Shown piece after piece: positions 55,880 to 63,654 of a DNA stretch of 64,000 nucleotides (the first letter of the stretch is position 1; the number at the start of each line of letters is the position of its first letter). Both the position numbers and the translations under genes were made by a program. Source of the stretch: Clostridia bacterium (lineage in GTDB: Bacteria > Bacillota > Clostridia > Oscillospirales > UBA644); contig JAGASR010000004.1 of the NCBI GenBank assembly GCA_017621705.1, forward strand, positions 103,634-167,633, written 5' to 3'. Under the pieces are notes generated by a model. The model did not search any database and was not told where the DNA came from. It saw nothing but the letters and a program-made list of their open reading frames with translations.

Positions 55880-56716
55880 TTGAAAAATTCTCTCCCTTTT
55901 GCTGATCTTCACGTTCATTCGTATTATTCCGACGGAACATGCTCTCCCGGGCAGATCCTTAAAACTGCCGAAGAACTCGGTATCGGGGTTCTTGCCGTTG
56001 CGGATCACGATGTTTTCGAAGGCTCTGCGGAGCTTTGCGAAATATCGAAAAACAGTCCCGTAAATTGTATTCCCGCCGTTGAAATAACGTGCGACGATAA
56101 CGGCAGACAGGTCCATGTTCTTGCATACCGTCCCGATTTTACGAACGAAGAGTTTCGTAAATTCGTTGCTGACGGCAGACGAAAGCTCGACGGCATGAGT
56201 ATCGATCTTATCGAAAAAATGCAGTCTGCTGGTTATCCCGTAAGCGTTGATGAATTCGATGCTTTTACGTGTCCCCGAGGTTCCGGAGGCTGGAAAGCGC
56301 TTCATTATTTTCACAGCATCGGAATTACGAAAAATCTGAAAGACGGCTTTTCTCTCTATCTCGAATTTGACTGCGGATATGAAAAAGCAGGCTTTCCGTC
56401 CGTTGAAAAAGCGATTAAAATGATCCATTCCGTTTCGGGTATTGCGATCATCGCCCACCCCGGAGTTTCCGTCAAGACAAGGATCGAAAAAGAATTCCTT
56501 GCGGAACTCGAAAAATTCGTTTCGTACGGCGCCGACGGCATCGAGTGTTTTTATTCCGAACACACTCCCGATATCACGGCAATCTGCGAACTTTTCTGCA
56601 CCGAACGCGGTCTGCTTATGACCTGCGGCTCGGATTTTCACGGCTCGTTTTTAACAAGACAGCTCGGCACACCGCGCAAAAAGACCGAAGAGCTTCTGCT
56701 CGACGGCATAATATAA
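55880..56716 (+). CDS. PHP-domain phosphoesterase
   Basis: A 278-residue PHP protein with metal-binding motifs ADLHVHSYYSDG (first His pair), AVADHDVFEGSAEL (Asp-His), PAVEITC, IAHPGV near residue 193 (His) and CGSDFHGS near the end (Asp, His). Related proteins hydrolyse 3',5'-bisphosphonucleotides or short oligonucleotides from the 5' end (the TrpH/RnmAA group). The likely start is TTG 55880, six bases after GGCAGG; a TTG at 55874 is also in frame. It overlaps or abuts the previous stop. Confidence 0.85.
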   Translation: MKNSLPFADLHVHSYYSDGTCSPGQILKTAEELGIGVLAVADHDVFEGSAELCEISKNSPVNCIPAVEITCDDNGRQVHVLAYRPDFTNEEFRKFVADGRRKLDGMSIDLIEKMQSAGYPVSVDEFDAFTCPRGSGGWKALHYFHSIGITKNLKDGFSLYLEFDCGYEKAGFPSVEKAIKMIHSVSGIAIIAHPGVSVKTRIEKEFLAELEKFVSYGADGIECFYSEHTPDITAICELFCTERGLLMTCGSDFHGSFLTRQLGTPRKKTEELLLDGII

Positions 56717-56753
56717 AATAAAATATTTGAAATATAAGAAAGAGGTAAGAAAA

Positions 56754-57683
56754 ATGGTTACTTTCAAGGAAACAACTTACAAAAACTACGGAAAGTGTCT
56801 CGAGATCTCCAACGGTTGCGTTGATCTTCTCGTCACCCTCGACCTCGGTCCCCGTATCATCCGCTACGGTTTCTGCGGCGGCGAAAACATGATGTATGAA
56901 GACCTCGAAAGAGTAAATAACTACGAAAAAGAAGACGTAAAAGAGATGTTCGGCCCCAATGCCAAATGGTATCTCTACGGCGGTCACAGACTCTGGATCT
57001 CTCCCGAATATACCGAAACTTATTATCCCGATAACAACCCCGTTTACTACGAGACCCATGAAAACTCTGCAGTTTTCACCTGCGACGTTCAGGAAGTTAC
57101 CGGTCTTCAGTTCTCAACTGTCGTAACTCTCGACGAAGAAGGTACCGATGTAAATATCACTCACTGCATCGAAAACTGCAGCGGCGAACCTCAGAACTAC
57201 GCTATCTGGGCTCTTACCGTTCTCGATAAAGGTGGCGTTGAACTTCTCAAGTTTAACGATAACGATACCGATCTTCTTCCCAACCGTACCATCAGAGCTT
57301 GGCCCTACACCAACTTTGCGGATCACAGACTTTACATGGGCGAAAAATATGTTTCCCTTTGTTCCGACTCTACCGAAAGAAAATTCAAACTCGGTTTCGA
57401 CCTCCGTCACGGCATTGCCGCTTACATCAACAAGGGCAATATGTTCGTAAAGAGCTTCAACCATTACGATGACGGCAACTATCCCGACAGCGGCTGTTCT
57501 TTCGAAACCTTCACAAACGAACACTTCCTTGAATGTGAAACCCTCGGTGAGATCGGTCAGAAACCCGATGGCTCTATCGTTACCCATAACGAATTCTGGT
57601 CTCTTTACAAGGATGTTTCTATCAAAGATCCCAAAGACGAAAAAGAGATCGAAGCAATTTTCGAAAAATACGAACTTATCTGA
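56754..57683 (+). CDS. Galactose-mutarotase-fold protein of unknown function (DUF4380-like)
   Basis: A 309-residue soluble protein with the look of an aldose-epimerase-like beta-sandwich: CVDLLVTLDLGPRIIRYGF near residue 23, then WYLYGGHRLWISPEYTETYY near residue 72, and FETFTNEHFLECETLGEI near residue 262 with a candidate catalytic Glu. A sugar-binding or sugar-isomerising role is likely, but the substrate is unknown. ATG 56754 follows AGAGGT by eight bases. Third codon positions are strongly biased to C, as in the ribosome-linked genes after it, which suggests high expression. Confidence 0.75.
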   Translation: MVTFKETTYKNYGKCLEISNGCVDLLVTLDLGPRIIRYGFCGGENMMYEDLERVNNYEKEDVKEMFGPNAKWYLYGGHRLWISPEYTETYYPDNNPVYYETHENSAVFTCDVQEVTGLQFSTVVTLDEEGTDVNITHCIENCSGEPQNYAIWALTVLDKGGVELLKFNDNDTDLLPNRTIRAWPYTNFADHRLYMGEKYVSLCSDSTERKFKLGFDLRHGIAAYINKGNMFVKSFNHYDDGNYPDSGCSFETFTNEHFLECETLGEIGQKPDGSIVTHNEFWSLYKDVSIKDPKDEKEIEAIFEKYELI

Positions 57684-57696
57684 CAGAAACGGAAAT

Positions 57697-57727
57697 ACTT
57701 GCGTGAAAATATCTCTCACGTAGTTTT
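57697..57727 (+). terminator. Possible terminator after the mutarotase-like gene
   Basis: ACTTGCGTGA and TCACGTAGT pair with one bulge and a G-T pair, followed by five T. The stem is imperfect, so partial read-through into pyrH is possible. Confidence 0.5.
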
Positions 57728-57796
57728 TGTGGCTTTCGTTTTCCGTAAAAAAACGATTTTGCACAGCAAAAACCGCCTCAAATCTCATTAAAAGAA

Positions 57797-57834
57797 AGGA
57801 AGCTTTCGTTGCGAAAGCTAAGTTGATTAAAATG
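57797..57834 (+). promoter_or_regulatory. Hairpin between a Shine-Dalgarno sequence and the pyrH start
   Basis: AGGA (57797-57800) is directly followed by AGCTTTCG, TTG, CGAAAGCT, a perfect 8-bp hairpin at 57801-57819, and then 12 bases to ATG 57832. Folding would bring the ribosome site to about 12 bases from the start. No other good site precedes pyrH. Confidence 0.5.
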
Positions 57835-58536
57835 AAGTATAAACGCGTTCTTATAAAAATAAGCGGTGAAGCTCTTGCGGGGGAGTCTGGTCACGGTATT
57901 GATTTTGAAAAAGCTATCGGTGTTTGCGAAAAGATCAAGACCTGCCTCGATCAGGGCGTCCAGATCGCTATAGTTGTCGGTGCGGGCAACTTCTGGCGCG
58001 GCCGCAACGGCAATAATATGGATCACACAAGAGCCGACCATATGGGTATGCTTGCAACGATGATGAACTGTCTTGCTCTTCAGGATACATTTATCAAGAT
58101 CGGCGTTGATGCCCGTGTTCTTGCCGCTATCGATATGCAGCAGTTTGCAGAACCGTACATCCGTGATAAAGCCGTAAATCACCTCGAAGCAGGCAGAGTC
58201 GTAATCTTCGGTTGCGGCACAGGTAACCCGTTTGTTACTACCGATACAGCCGCAGCTATGCGTGCAGTCGAGATCAGCGCAGATATCGCTCTTCTCGCGA
58301 AAAACGTAAACGGCGTTTACGATAAAGACCCCAAAACCCATCCCGATGCAAAGCGTTTCGAAAAAATTACTTATATGGATGTTCTTACCAAAGAACTTTC
58401 CGTTATCGATACCACCGCTACCGCCCTCTGCAAGGATAACGATATGCCCGTTCTTCTTTTCGAACTCGGCAACGGCGACAATATCGTCAGAGCTATTCAG
58501 GGCGAACATATCGGCACCGTCATCACAAAGAATTAA
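57832..58536 (+). CDS. pyrH: UMP kinase
   Basis: A 234-residue hexameric enzyme that converts UMP to UDP with ATP. Motifs are KRVLIKISGEALAGESGHGID at the start, VGAGNFWRGRNG near residue 50, DHMGMLATMMNCLALQD, and TGNPFVTTDTAAAMRAVEI near residue 127. The length is normal. The start is fixed by homology (MKYKRVLIKISGE). It opens the block pyrH-frr-uppS-cdsA-dxr; rpsB and tsf, often upstream, are absent here. Confidence 0.96.
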   Translation: MKYKRVLIKISGEALAGESGHGIDFEKAIGVCEKIKTCLDQGVQIAIVVGAGNFWRGRNGNNMDHTRADHMGMLATMMNCLALQDTFIKIGVDARVLAAIDMQQFAEPYIRDKAVNHLEAGRVVIFGCGTGNPFVTTDTAAAMRAVEISADIALLAKNVNGVYDKDPKTHPDAKRFEKITYMDVLTKELSVIDTTATALCKDNDMPVLLFELGNGDNIVRAIQGEHIGTVITKN

Positions 58537-58557
58537 ATTTTAAGGAGACTATATATC

Positions 58558-59112
58558 ATGAAGCCTCAGTACAAAGAAATCGAAGCTAAATTCGACAAAA
58601 CCATCGCCGCTCTCGAAAACGAATACTCTTCCATCAGAGCAGGCCGCGCTAACACCGCAGTTCTCGATAAAATTTCCGTTGACTATTACGGCTCTCCCAC
58701 AAAGGTCAATCAGCTCGCAAGCCTTTCCATTCAGGAAGCTCGCATCCTCGTAGTTCAGCCGTATGACTCTTCCATTCTCAAAGAAATCGAAAAAGCTATC
58801 CTTGCTTCCGATATCGGCATCAATCCTCAGAATGACGGCAAGGTTCTCCGTCTTGCTTTCCCGCCCCTCACCGAGGAACGCCGTAAAGATCTCTGCAAAC
58901 AGATCCAGAAAGAAGCTGAAAACTCCAAAGTTGCCGTACGTGCAATCAGAAGAGATGCTCTCGAAGTTTTCAAAGCTCAGAAGAAGAAGAGCGAAATCAC
59001 CGAAGACGATCTGAAGATCTGCGAAAAAGATATTCAGGATGCTACCGATAAATATTGCAAAGAGATCGATGATATCGCAAAGAAAAAAGAAGCGGAGATC
59101 ATGGAGATCTGA
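58558..59112 (+). CDS. frr: Ribosome recycling factor
   Basis: A 184-residue protein that splits post-termination ribosomes together with EF-G. The signatures SIRAGRANTAVLDKISVDYYG near residue 26, IQEARILVVQPYD, and LTEERRKDLCKQIQKEAENSKVAVR near residue 103 are all present. A perfect AAGGAG site precedes ATG 58558, 21 bases after pyrH. It has codon use typical of highly expressed genes. Confidence 0.98.
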   Translation: MKPQYKEIEAKFDKTIAALENEYSSIRAGRANTAVLDKISVDYYGSPTKVNQLASLSIQEARILVVQPYDSSILKEIEKAILASDIGINPQNDGKVLRLAFPPLTEERRKDLCKQIQKEAENSKVAVRAIRRDALEVFKAQKKKSEITEDDLKICEKDIQDATDKYCKEIDDIAKKKEAEIMEI

Positions 59113-59114
59113 GT

Positions 59115-59825
59115 ATGTCTCTTCCCCTTCATATCGGATTTATTATGGACGGTAACGGTCGTTGGGCTCAGGGCAAGGGTTTGCCTCGCAAAATGGGCCA
59201 CGAAGCCGGCGCAAAGGCTCTCGAAAAGATCATCGACCATTGCCGTACTATAGGCATACAGTGCGCCACTTTTTACGCTTTCTCGACGGAAAACTGGTCC
59301 CGTCCGAAAGAAGAAGTTGATGCTCTTATGTCTCTTCTTGACCGCTATATTGCCGAGCTTCACCGCAAAATTTCAAGCGGTGAAGCCGACGTTTATAAAG
59401 ATGTTCAAATACGTTTTGTCGGAGATCTCTCGGTATTCTCCGAGGAACGTTATTCCCGTATCCGCGAACTTGAAAATCTTACAGATAAGCCGCATTCCCG
59501 TCTGAGAATCAATATCGCCATAAATTACGGCGGCAGAAACGAGATCGTATCCGCCGTCAACCGTTTTATTGCCGAAAATCCGGGCAGACCTCTTACCGAA
59601 AAAGATATTTCTTTAAGGCTTTATACCGAGGGCTGTTCCGATCCGGATCTGATAATCCGTACGGCGGGCGAAATGCGTCTTTCCAATTTCCTTATCTGGC
59701 AGTCTGCGTATGCGGAGTATTATTCGTCGCCCGTCTATTGGCCCGATTTTACACCCAAAGAACTTGATATTGCGCTTGAAGCTTTTTCGAAACGAACAAG
59801 AAAATTCGGCAACGTCGCAAAATAA
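59115..59825 (+). CDS. uppS: Isoprenyl (undecaprenyl) diphosphate synthase
   Basis: A 236-residue cis-prenyltransferase that builds the C55 carrier lipid for cell-wall synthesis. Motifs are FIMDGNGRWAQGKGLPRKMGH near residue 9 with the catalytic Asp, FYAFSTENWSRPKEEV near residue 53, and DPDLIIRTAGEMRLSNFLIWQ near residue 176 with the substrate Arg residues. It starts two bases after the frr stop behind GGAG in the end of frr. Confidence 0.97.
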   Translation: MSLPLHIGFIMDGNGRWAQGKGLPRKMGHEAGAKALEKIIDHCRTIGIQCATFYAFSTENWSRPKEEVDALMSLLDRYIAELHRKISSGEADVYKDVQIRFVGDLSVFSEERYSRIRELENLTDKPHSRLRINIAINYGGRNEIVSAVNRFIAENPGRPLTEKDISLRLYTEGCSDPDLIIRTAGEMRLSNFLIWQSAYAEYYSSPVYWPDFTPKELDIALEAFSKRTRKFGNVAK

Positions 59826-59844
59826 TATTGAAAGGCTTTATTTA

Positions 59845-60696
59845 ATGAAAAGCAGAATTATTTCGAGTGTCATCATCGTAGCATTGTTTATTGTTCTTGT
59901 CTTATTTGCGGATATTCCGCTTGTTCTCAACGCCGTTATCGCTGCGTTGAGCGCTGCGGCATTGTATGAAACTCTTATCGTAACAAAATATATCGAGTCG
60001 AAGGCGCTTATGGGTGTCAGTATGTTTATTTCTCTGCTGATCCCGTTCCTTTCGCCCATAATGAAATATGTCCCGATAAATAAGCTTGTAAGTCCCTCAA
60101 TTATAAGCGTTATATTCGTTTATATCCTGGTCGTATTTATTTCAATGCTCGTTTCAAAAGAAAAATTTTCACTCGAACATCTCAGCTTTGTCTTTCTTAT
60201 GACCCTCATTATTCCCTGCTTCTTTTCGACTATCGTCTTCAGTTACGGAATCACGGGCGGTATCATGAATATCTTTCTGATATTTCTTTGCTCATGGGGT
60301 TCCGATACGGGCGGTTATATTTTCGGTAAACTTTTCGGCAGACACCAATTCACGCCGAAGATCAGCCCGAAAAAGACTGTCGAGGGCGTTATCGGCTGTG
60401 TTGTAAGTGCTTTTTCCGTCGCAATGGTTATCGCGTATGTCGGAGATGTTCTCTTCGATAATTATACGGTAAACTATATCGCCGCGGCGTTCTGCGGTAT
60501 TTTCGGCGGTATCTGCGCTATTCTCGGTGACCTTTTTGCTTCCGTTATCAAAAGAAGCTTCGGCGTGAAAGATTTCGGCAGTATCATTCCCGGCCACGGC
60601 GGCATCATGGACCGTTTCGACTCCATTCTTTTTGCCGCGCCATTCATTTATATTGTTCTTACTATCGCTCCCGTTTTTGAAACGGCAGTCGTATAA
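59845..60696 (+). CDS. cdsA: Phosphatidate cytidylyltransferase
   Basis: A 283-residue membrane enzyme that makes CDP-diacylglycerol from phosphatidic acid and CTP. About eight membrane segments are seen, with the CdsA signature FGRHQFTPKISPKKTVEG near residue 164 and SVIKRSFGVKDFG followed by PGHGGIMDRFDS near residue 250. ATG 59845 follows AAAGG by ten bases, 19 bases after uppS; the frame is open to 59710, but that part overlaps uppS. Confidence 0.96.
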   Translation: MKSRIISSVIIVALFIVLVLFADIPLVLNAVIAALSAAALYETLIVTKYIESKALMGVSMFISLLIPFLSPIMKYVPINKLVSPSIISVIFVYILVVFISMLVSKEKFSLEHLSFVFLMTLIIPCFFSTIVFSYGITGGIMNIFLIFLCSWGSDTGGYIFGKLFGRHQFTPKISPKKTVEGVIGCVVSAFSVAMVIAYVGDVLFDNYTVNYIAAAFCGIFGGICAILGDLFASVIKRSFGVKDFGSIIPGHGGIMDRFDSILFAAPFIYIVLTIAPVFETAVV

Positions 60697-60720
60697 CCCG
60701 AAAGAAGGGATATTTAAAAT

Positions 60721-61878
60721 ATGAATCTCATTGTTATGGGTTCGACGGGTTCTATCGGCACCCAGACGCTCGACTGCGCAGAAAAGATCGGTGCGAACGT
60801 TTCCGCGATGTGCGCGGGGAGAAAAGTCGATCTTTTCGAACAGCAGATCCGTAAATTCAAACCGAAAGCCGTTGCGATGAGTGACTGCGATGCGGCAAAA
60901 GAACTGAAATTACGTATTTCCGACCTTGATATTCCCGTTTTCTCGGGCGAGGAAGGTGTTCTTCGTTTGTTTGAAGAAGTCCCGTGCGATGTCTGCATTA
61001 ACGGTATTGTCGGCGTTGCAGGTCTTCGACCGACTCTTGCGGCGGCCAAAAAAGGTCTTCGTATTGCTTTGGCAAATAAAGAAAGCCTTGTTGTTGCCGG
61101 TGAAATTATAAAGCAGGCATGTAGAGAAAACGGCGCGGAGATAATCCCCGTTGACAGTGAACATTCCGCGATCTTTCAGTGCCTTAACGGTATCTGTCCT
61201 ACCGACGGCGATATCGGAACCATAAACAAGAAAATAAGACGTCTTATTCTTACCGCTTCGGGCGGCGCGTTTTACGGTAAAACTAAAAGTGAGCTTGAAA
61301 CCGTTACCGCATCGGATGCTCTTCTGCACCCGACCTGGAAAATGGGCCCAAAGATAACCGTCGACTGTGCAACGTTGATGAATAAAGGCTTTGAGATAAT
61401 CGAAGCCGCGCGTCTTTATGATGTTGATGAAAAAGCTATCGATGTCGTTATCCATCGCGAAAGTATTATTCATTCGATGATCGAATTTGTCGATTCTTCA
61501 ACGATCGCACAGCTTTCTTATCCCGATATGCGTGTTGCAATTCAATACGCCATAACTTATCCCGAACGTATTCCTTCACCCGTCGAACCGCTCGACTTTT
61601 TCAAACTTTCGGCTCTGACTTTTGCAGAGCCCGATTATGAAACTTTCCGCGCACCGCTTCTTTGCAGAGAAGTTCTGCGTGCAGGCGGAAATACGGGCGC
61701 TGTTATCAATGCGGCAAACGAAGTTGCAGTCGATGCGTTCCTTAATAATAAAATAAATTTTGCTCAGATAACCGATTTCTCCGAAAAAATGTTAGAGAAA
61801 TATCCCCTGAAAACAAATGTTTCTCTCGAAGAACTTCTGCAGACAGATGCGGAGATAAGAAGAGAAAGAATCAAATAA
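60721..61878 (+). CDS. dxr: 1-deoxy-D-xylulose-5-phosphate reductoisomerase
   Basis: A 385-residue enzyme of the MEP isoprenoid pathway that makes MEP with NADPH. It has GSTGSIGTQTLDC for NADPH at the start, ALANKESLVVAGE near residue 117, VDSEHSAIFQCL near residue 143 with metal-binding Asp and Glu, ASGGAFYG, and HPTWKMGPKITVD. A GAAGGGA site precedes ATG 60721. It ends the canonical block; a URO-D-like gene follows at 13 bases, where rseP and ispG are often found. Confidence 0.97.
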   Translation: MNLIVMGSTGSIGTQTLDCAEKIGANVSAMCAGRKVDLFEQQIRKFKPKAVAMSDCDAAKELKLRISDLDIPVFSGEEGVLRLFEEVPCDVCINGIVGVAGLRPTLAAAKKGLRIALANKESLVVAGEIIKQACRENGAEIIPVDSEHSAIFQCLNGICPTDGDIGTINKKIRRLILTASGGAFYGKTKSELETVTASDALLHPTWKMGPKITVDCATLMNKGFEIIEAARLYDVDEKAIDVVIHRESIIHSMIEFVDSSTIAQLSYPDMRVAIQYAITYPERIPSPVEPLDFFKLSALTFAEPDYETFRAPLLCREVLRAGGNTGAVINAANEVAVDAFLNNKINFAQITDFSEKMLEKYPLKTNVSLEELLQTDAEIRRERIK

Positions 61879-61891
61879 AGAGGTAGTAAAT

Positions 61892-62923
61892 ATGAACTTT
61901 GTAATCGAACCTTTGAATCGAGAAGAAATTATAAAAGCGATCGAATTCAAATCTCCCAAGCGTATTCCCATGGTATTCACAAAATGGTGGGGTGAAGGTC
62001 TTTGGGAACAGCATGGCGAAAAACTCAATGAATTTCAGAAATATCCCGAGGATGTAGTCGTTCTCGGTTTCCCGATGCCCAGCTTTACGAAACGCGATGA
62101 CGGTTTTTGCTGGTGCCTTCCCGAAGTAGACCTTTCCAAATCTGCGGGTCACGATGCAAACGTACGTCTTCCCGACTGGAAATATATCGATGCTCTCGTT
62201 GAAAATCCCCCGAATGTCGATATTCCCGGTCTTTGGGACGATCAGATCAAAAGGGCTGAACAGGCAAGAAAAGAGGGCAAATATGTTGCCATTCATCATT
62301 GGAGCTTGATGTTTGAACTTATCTGGAATTTCCGCGGCATGGAAAATCTTCTTGCAGACTATATCGAAGAGCCCGAAAACGTACATAAACTTCATAATCT
62401 TGTTTGCGAAACAGAGATCAAACTTCTCAAACAGGCTATCGAACTTGTCAAACCCGACGGTTATATCATTTCCGATGACCTCGGCAGTCAGCACTCTCTG
62501 ATGATGAGTCCTGCGCATTTCCGTGAATTTATCAAACCTTATTATGAAAGAGTCTGGGGATTTACGCATGAACACGGTGTTCATAACTGGCTCCATACCT
62601 GCGGCTGTATCAATGAAATTATCGGCGATCTCATCGAAGCAGGCCTCGACGTCCTTCATCCTATTCAGAAACATACCATGGACTGGGACGAAGTTGCGGC
62701 AAAATGGAAAGGCAAGATCACTTTCTGGGTCGGTATGGACGTTCAGCAGACTCTCCGTATCGGAACTCCCGAAGAGGTACGCGAAGAAGTTCGCCTCATG
62801 AAGAGAACTTTCTCTTCTCCCGAAGGTGGCATGATCATCGCTTCCGGTAATGGTATTGTAGGCGGCACACCGTTCGAAAATATCTATGCATACCTCGATG
62901 AATGTTGCAAAACCGAGTTCTAA
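61892..62923 (+). CDS. Uroporphyrinogen decarboxylase-fold protein, HTCG (zinc) subtype
   Basis: A 343-residue TIM-barrel protein of the URO-D/MtaA superfamily. It has NWLHTCGCINEIIGDL near residue 229, the HxC zinc motif of methylcobamide-dependent methyltransferases, and IASGNGIVGGTPFENIYAYL near the end, where a third zinc ligand often sits (here two Cys follow at the C-terminus). HemE catalytic Arg motifs are absent. It may act on a methylated corrinoid or an unrelated substrate. An AGAGGT site precedes ATG 61892, 13 bases after dxr. Confidence 0.85.
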   Translation: MNFVIEPLNREEIIKAIEFKSPKRIPMVFTKWWGEGLWEQHGEKLNEFQKYPEDVVVLGFPMPSFTKRDDGFCWCLPEVDLSKSAGHDANVRLPDWKYIDALVENPPNVDIPGLWDDQIKRAEQARKEGKYVAIHHWSLMFELIWNFRGMENLLADYIEEPENVHKLHNLVCETEIKLLKQAIELVKPDGYIISDDLGSQHSLMMSPAHFREFIKPYYERVWGFTHEHGVHNWLHTCGCINEIIGDLIEAGLDVLHPIQKHTMDWDEVAAKWKGKITFWVGMDVQQTLRIGTPEEVREEVRLMKRTFSSPEGGMIIASGNGIVGGTPFENIYAYLDECCKTEF

Positions 62924-63078
62924 ATATTTTGTCGAAAGATTTTTGATCAAATAAACCGAAAATTATTTTCTGACCGACACGCTTCGACAGCTTTTTCTGA
63001 GCTTTAAGTGTATAATATGATCACACATACAACAAATCGACCACAACACTTAAATTATCTGAAAAGGAGCTCGAAAAA

Positions 63079-63228
63079 ATGGAAAAACAAATCACAAAAG
63101 AATATCTTGAACTGTTCCGTGCAGTCGAAGACGCTGTCTCTTCTCTCGAAAAAATCAAACAGGCTCTTATCTGTGCTCAGCTCAGGGCGGAAGAACTGTA
63201 TATTTCCGAAGAAGAACCGAATGAATAA
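63079..63228 (+). CDS. Small hypothetical protein, 49 residues
   Basis: An AAAAGGAG ribosome site stands ideally before ATG 63079. The product is helical and acidic (ELFRAVEDAVSSLEKIKQAL and then AEELYISEEEPNE), and a coiled coil is possible. I know no family. It stands alone between the dxr block and the ribosomal promoters; TATAAT at 63011-63016 could be its -10 box, though no good -35 is seen. A terminator follows directly. Confidence 0.6.
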   Translation: MEKQITKEYLELFRAVEDAVSSLEKIKQALICAQLRAEELYISEEEPNE

Positions 63229-63237
63229 AAACTGTGA

Positions 63238-63272
63238 AACAGCCGGTACGGAAAACGTATCGGCTGTTTTAT
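63238..63272 (+). terminator. Rho-independent terminator after the 49-residue gene
   Basis: AACAGCCGGTACG pairs with CGTATCGGCTGTT (one G-T pair) around a five-base GAAAA loop, followed by T-rich sequence. Confidence 0.85.
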
Positions 63273-63440
63273 TTGAATGAAGCACATATATTATAATATT
63301 GTAGATATATAATGAAAATACGGTTTTGACGGTCTGTTTGTCGTATTCTGCACTGTGTGAATTGCGCAAAACTATATCCGGAAGTATAGAATGTGTTGGG
63401 GAATATTAGGCTTTTTCCTATTCAAAATACAAAAATTCAG
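63273..63440. other. AT-rich intergenic stretch, no gene seen
   Basis: No reading frame with a credible ribosome site is present. The sequence is AT-rich with short TATA-like words (for example ATATATAATG near 63306). It probably only separates the preceding gene from the strong promoter pair. Confidence 0.5.
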
Positions 63441-63508
63441 TTCACAAAAAGTTTACACGAAAAGGTATTGACAAATCGAGAAACATGTGATATAATATCC
63501 AAGTTGCA
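63441..63508 (+). repeat. Promoter-bearing direct repeat, copy 1
   Basis: This 68-base unit is repeated at 63587-63654, 146 bases further on. Shared parts include TTCACAAAAAGTT at the left, the whole promoter with its ATGTGATATAAT end, and CAAGT near the right. The second copy lies at the same phase relative to its promoter. Confidence 0.8.
63468..63496 (+). promoter_or_regulatory. Strong tandem promoter P1 of a probable rRNA operon
   Basis: TTGACA (63468-63473) and TATAAT (63491-63496) are both perfect consensus and 17 bases apart. An A-rich upstream stretch could be an UP element. Confidence 0.9.
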
Positions 63509-63586
63509 AAAAACGACAGCAAATAAACAGACCGACCACAAATCACGGCGGTTGTTGAAAAGCTTGAGTTCTAAGCGAAAAACCTC

Positions 63587-63654
63587 TTCACAAAAAGTTC
63601 ACGAAAAAAGCACTTGACAAATGAAGAGAAATGTGATATAATGTTCAAGTCGCT
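63587..63654 (+). repeat. Promoter-bearing direct repeat, copy 2
   Basis: This is the second copy of the unit at 63441-63508, differing at a limited number of positions outside the -35 and -10 boxes. Confidence 0.8.
63614..63642 (+). promoter_or_regulatory. Strong tandem promoter P2 of a probable rRNA operon
   Basis: TTGACA (63614-63619) and TATAAT (63637-63642) are again perfect and 17 bases apart. Confidence 0.9.

Noticed and set aside
55008..56641. Two long - strand frames opposite the Tim44-like and PHP genes
   Set aside because: Both lie fully antisense to genes with recognisable domains and lack ribosome sites and motifs.
61871..62950. A long open frame on the - strand (359 codons) opposite the second URO-D-like gene
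   Set aside because: The + strand gene has clear family motifs and a ribosome site; the antisense frame has no recognisable domain and is open because codons of the real gene seldom make stops in that frame.
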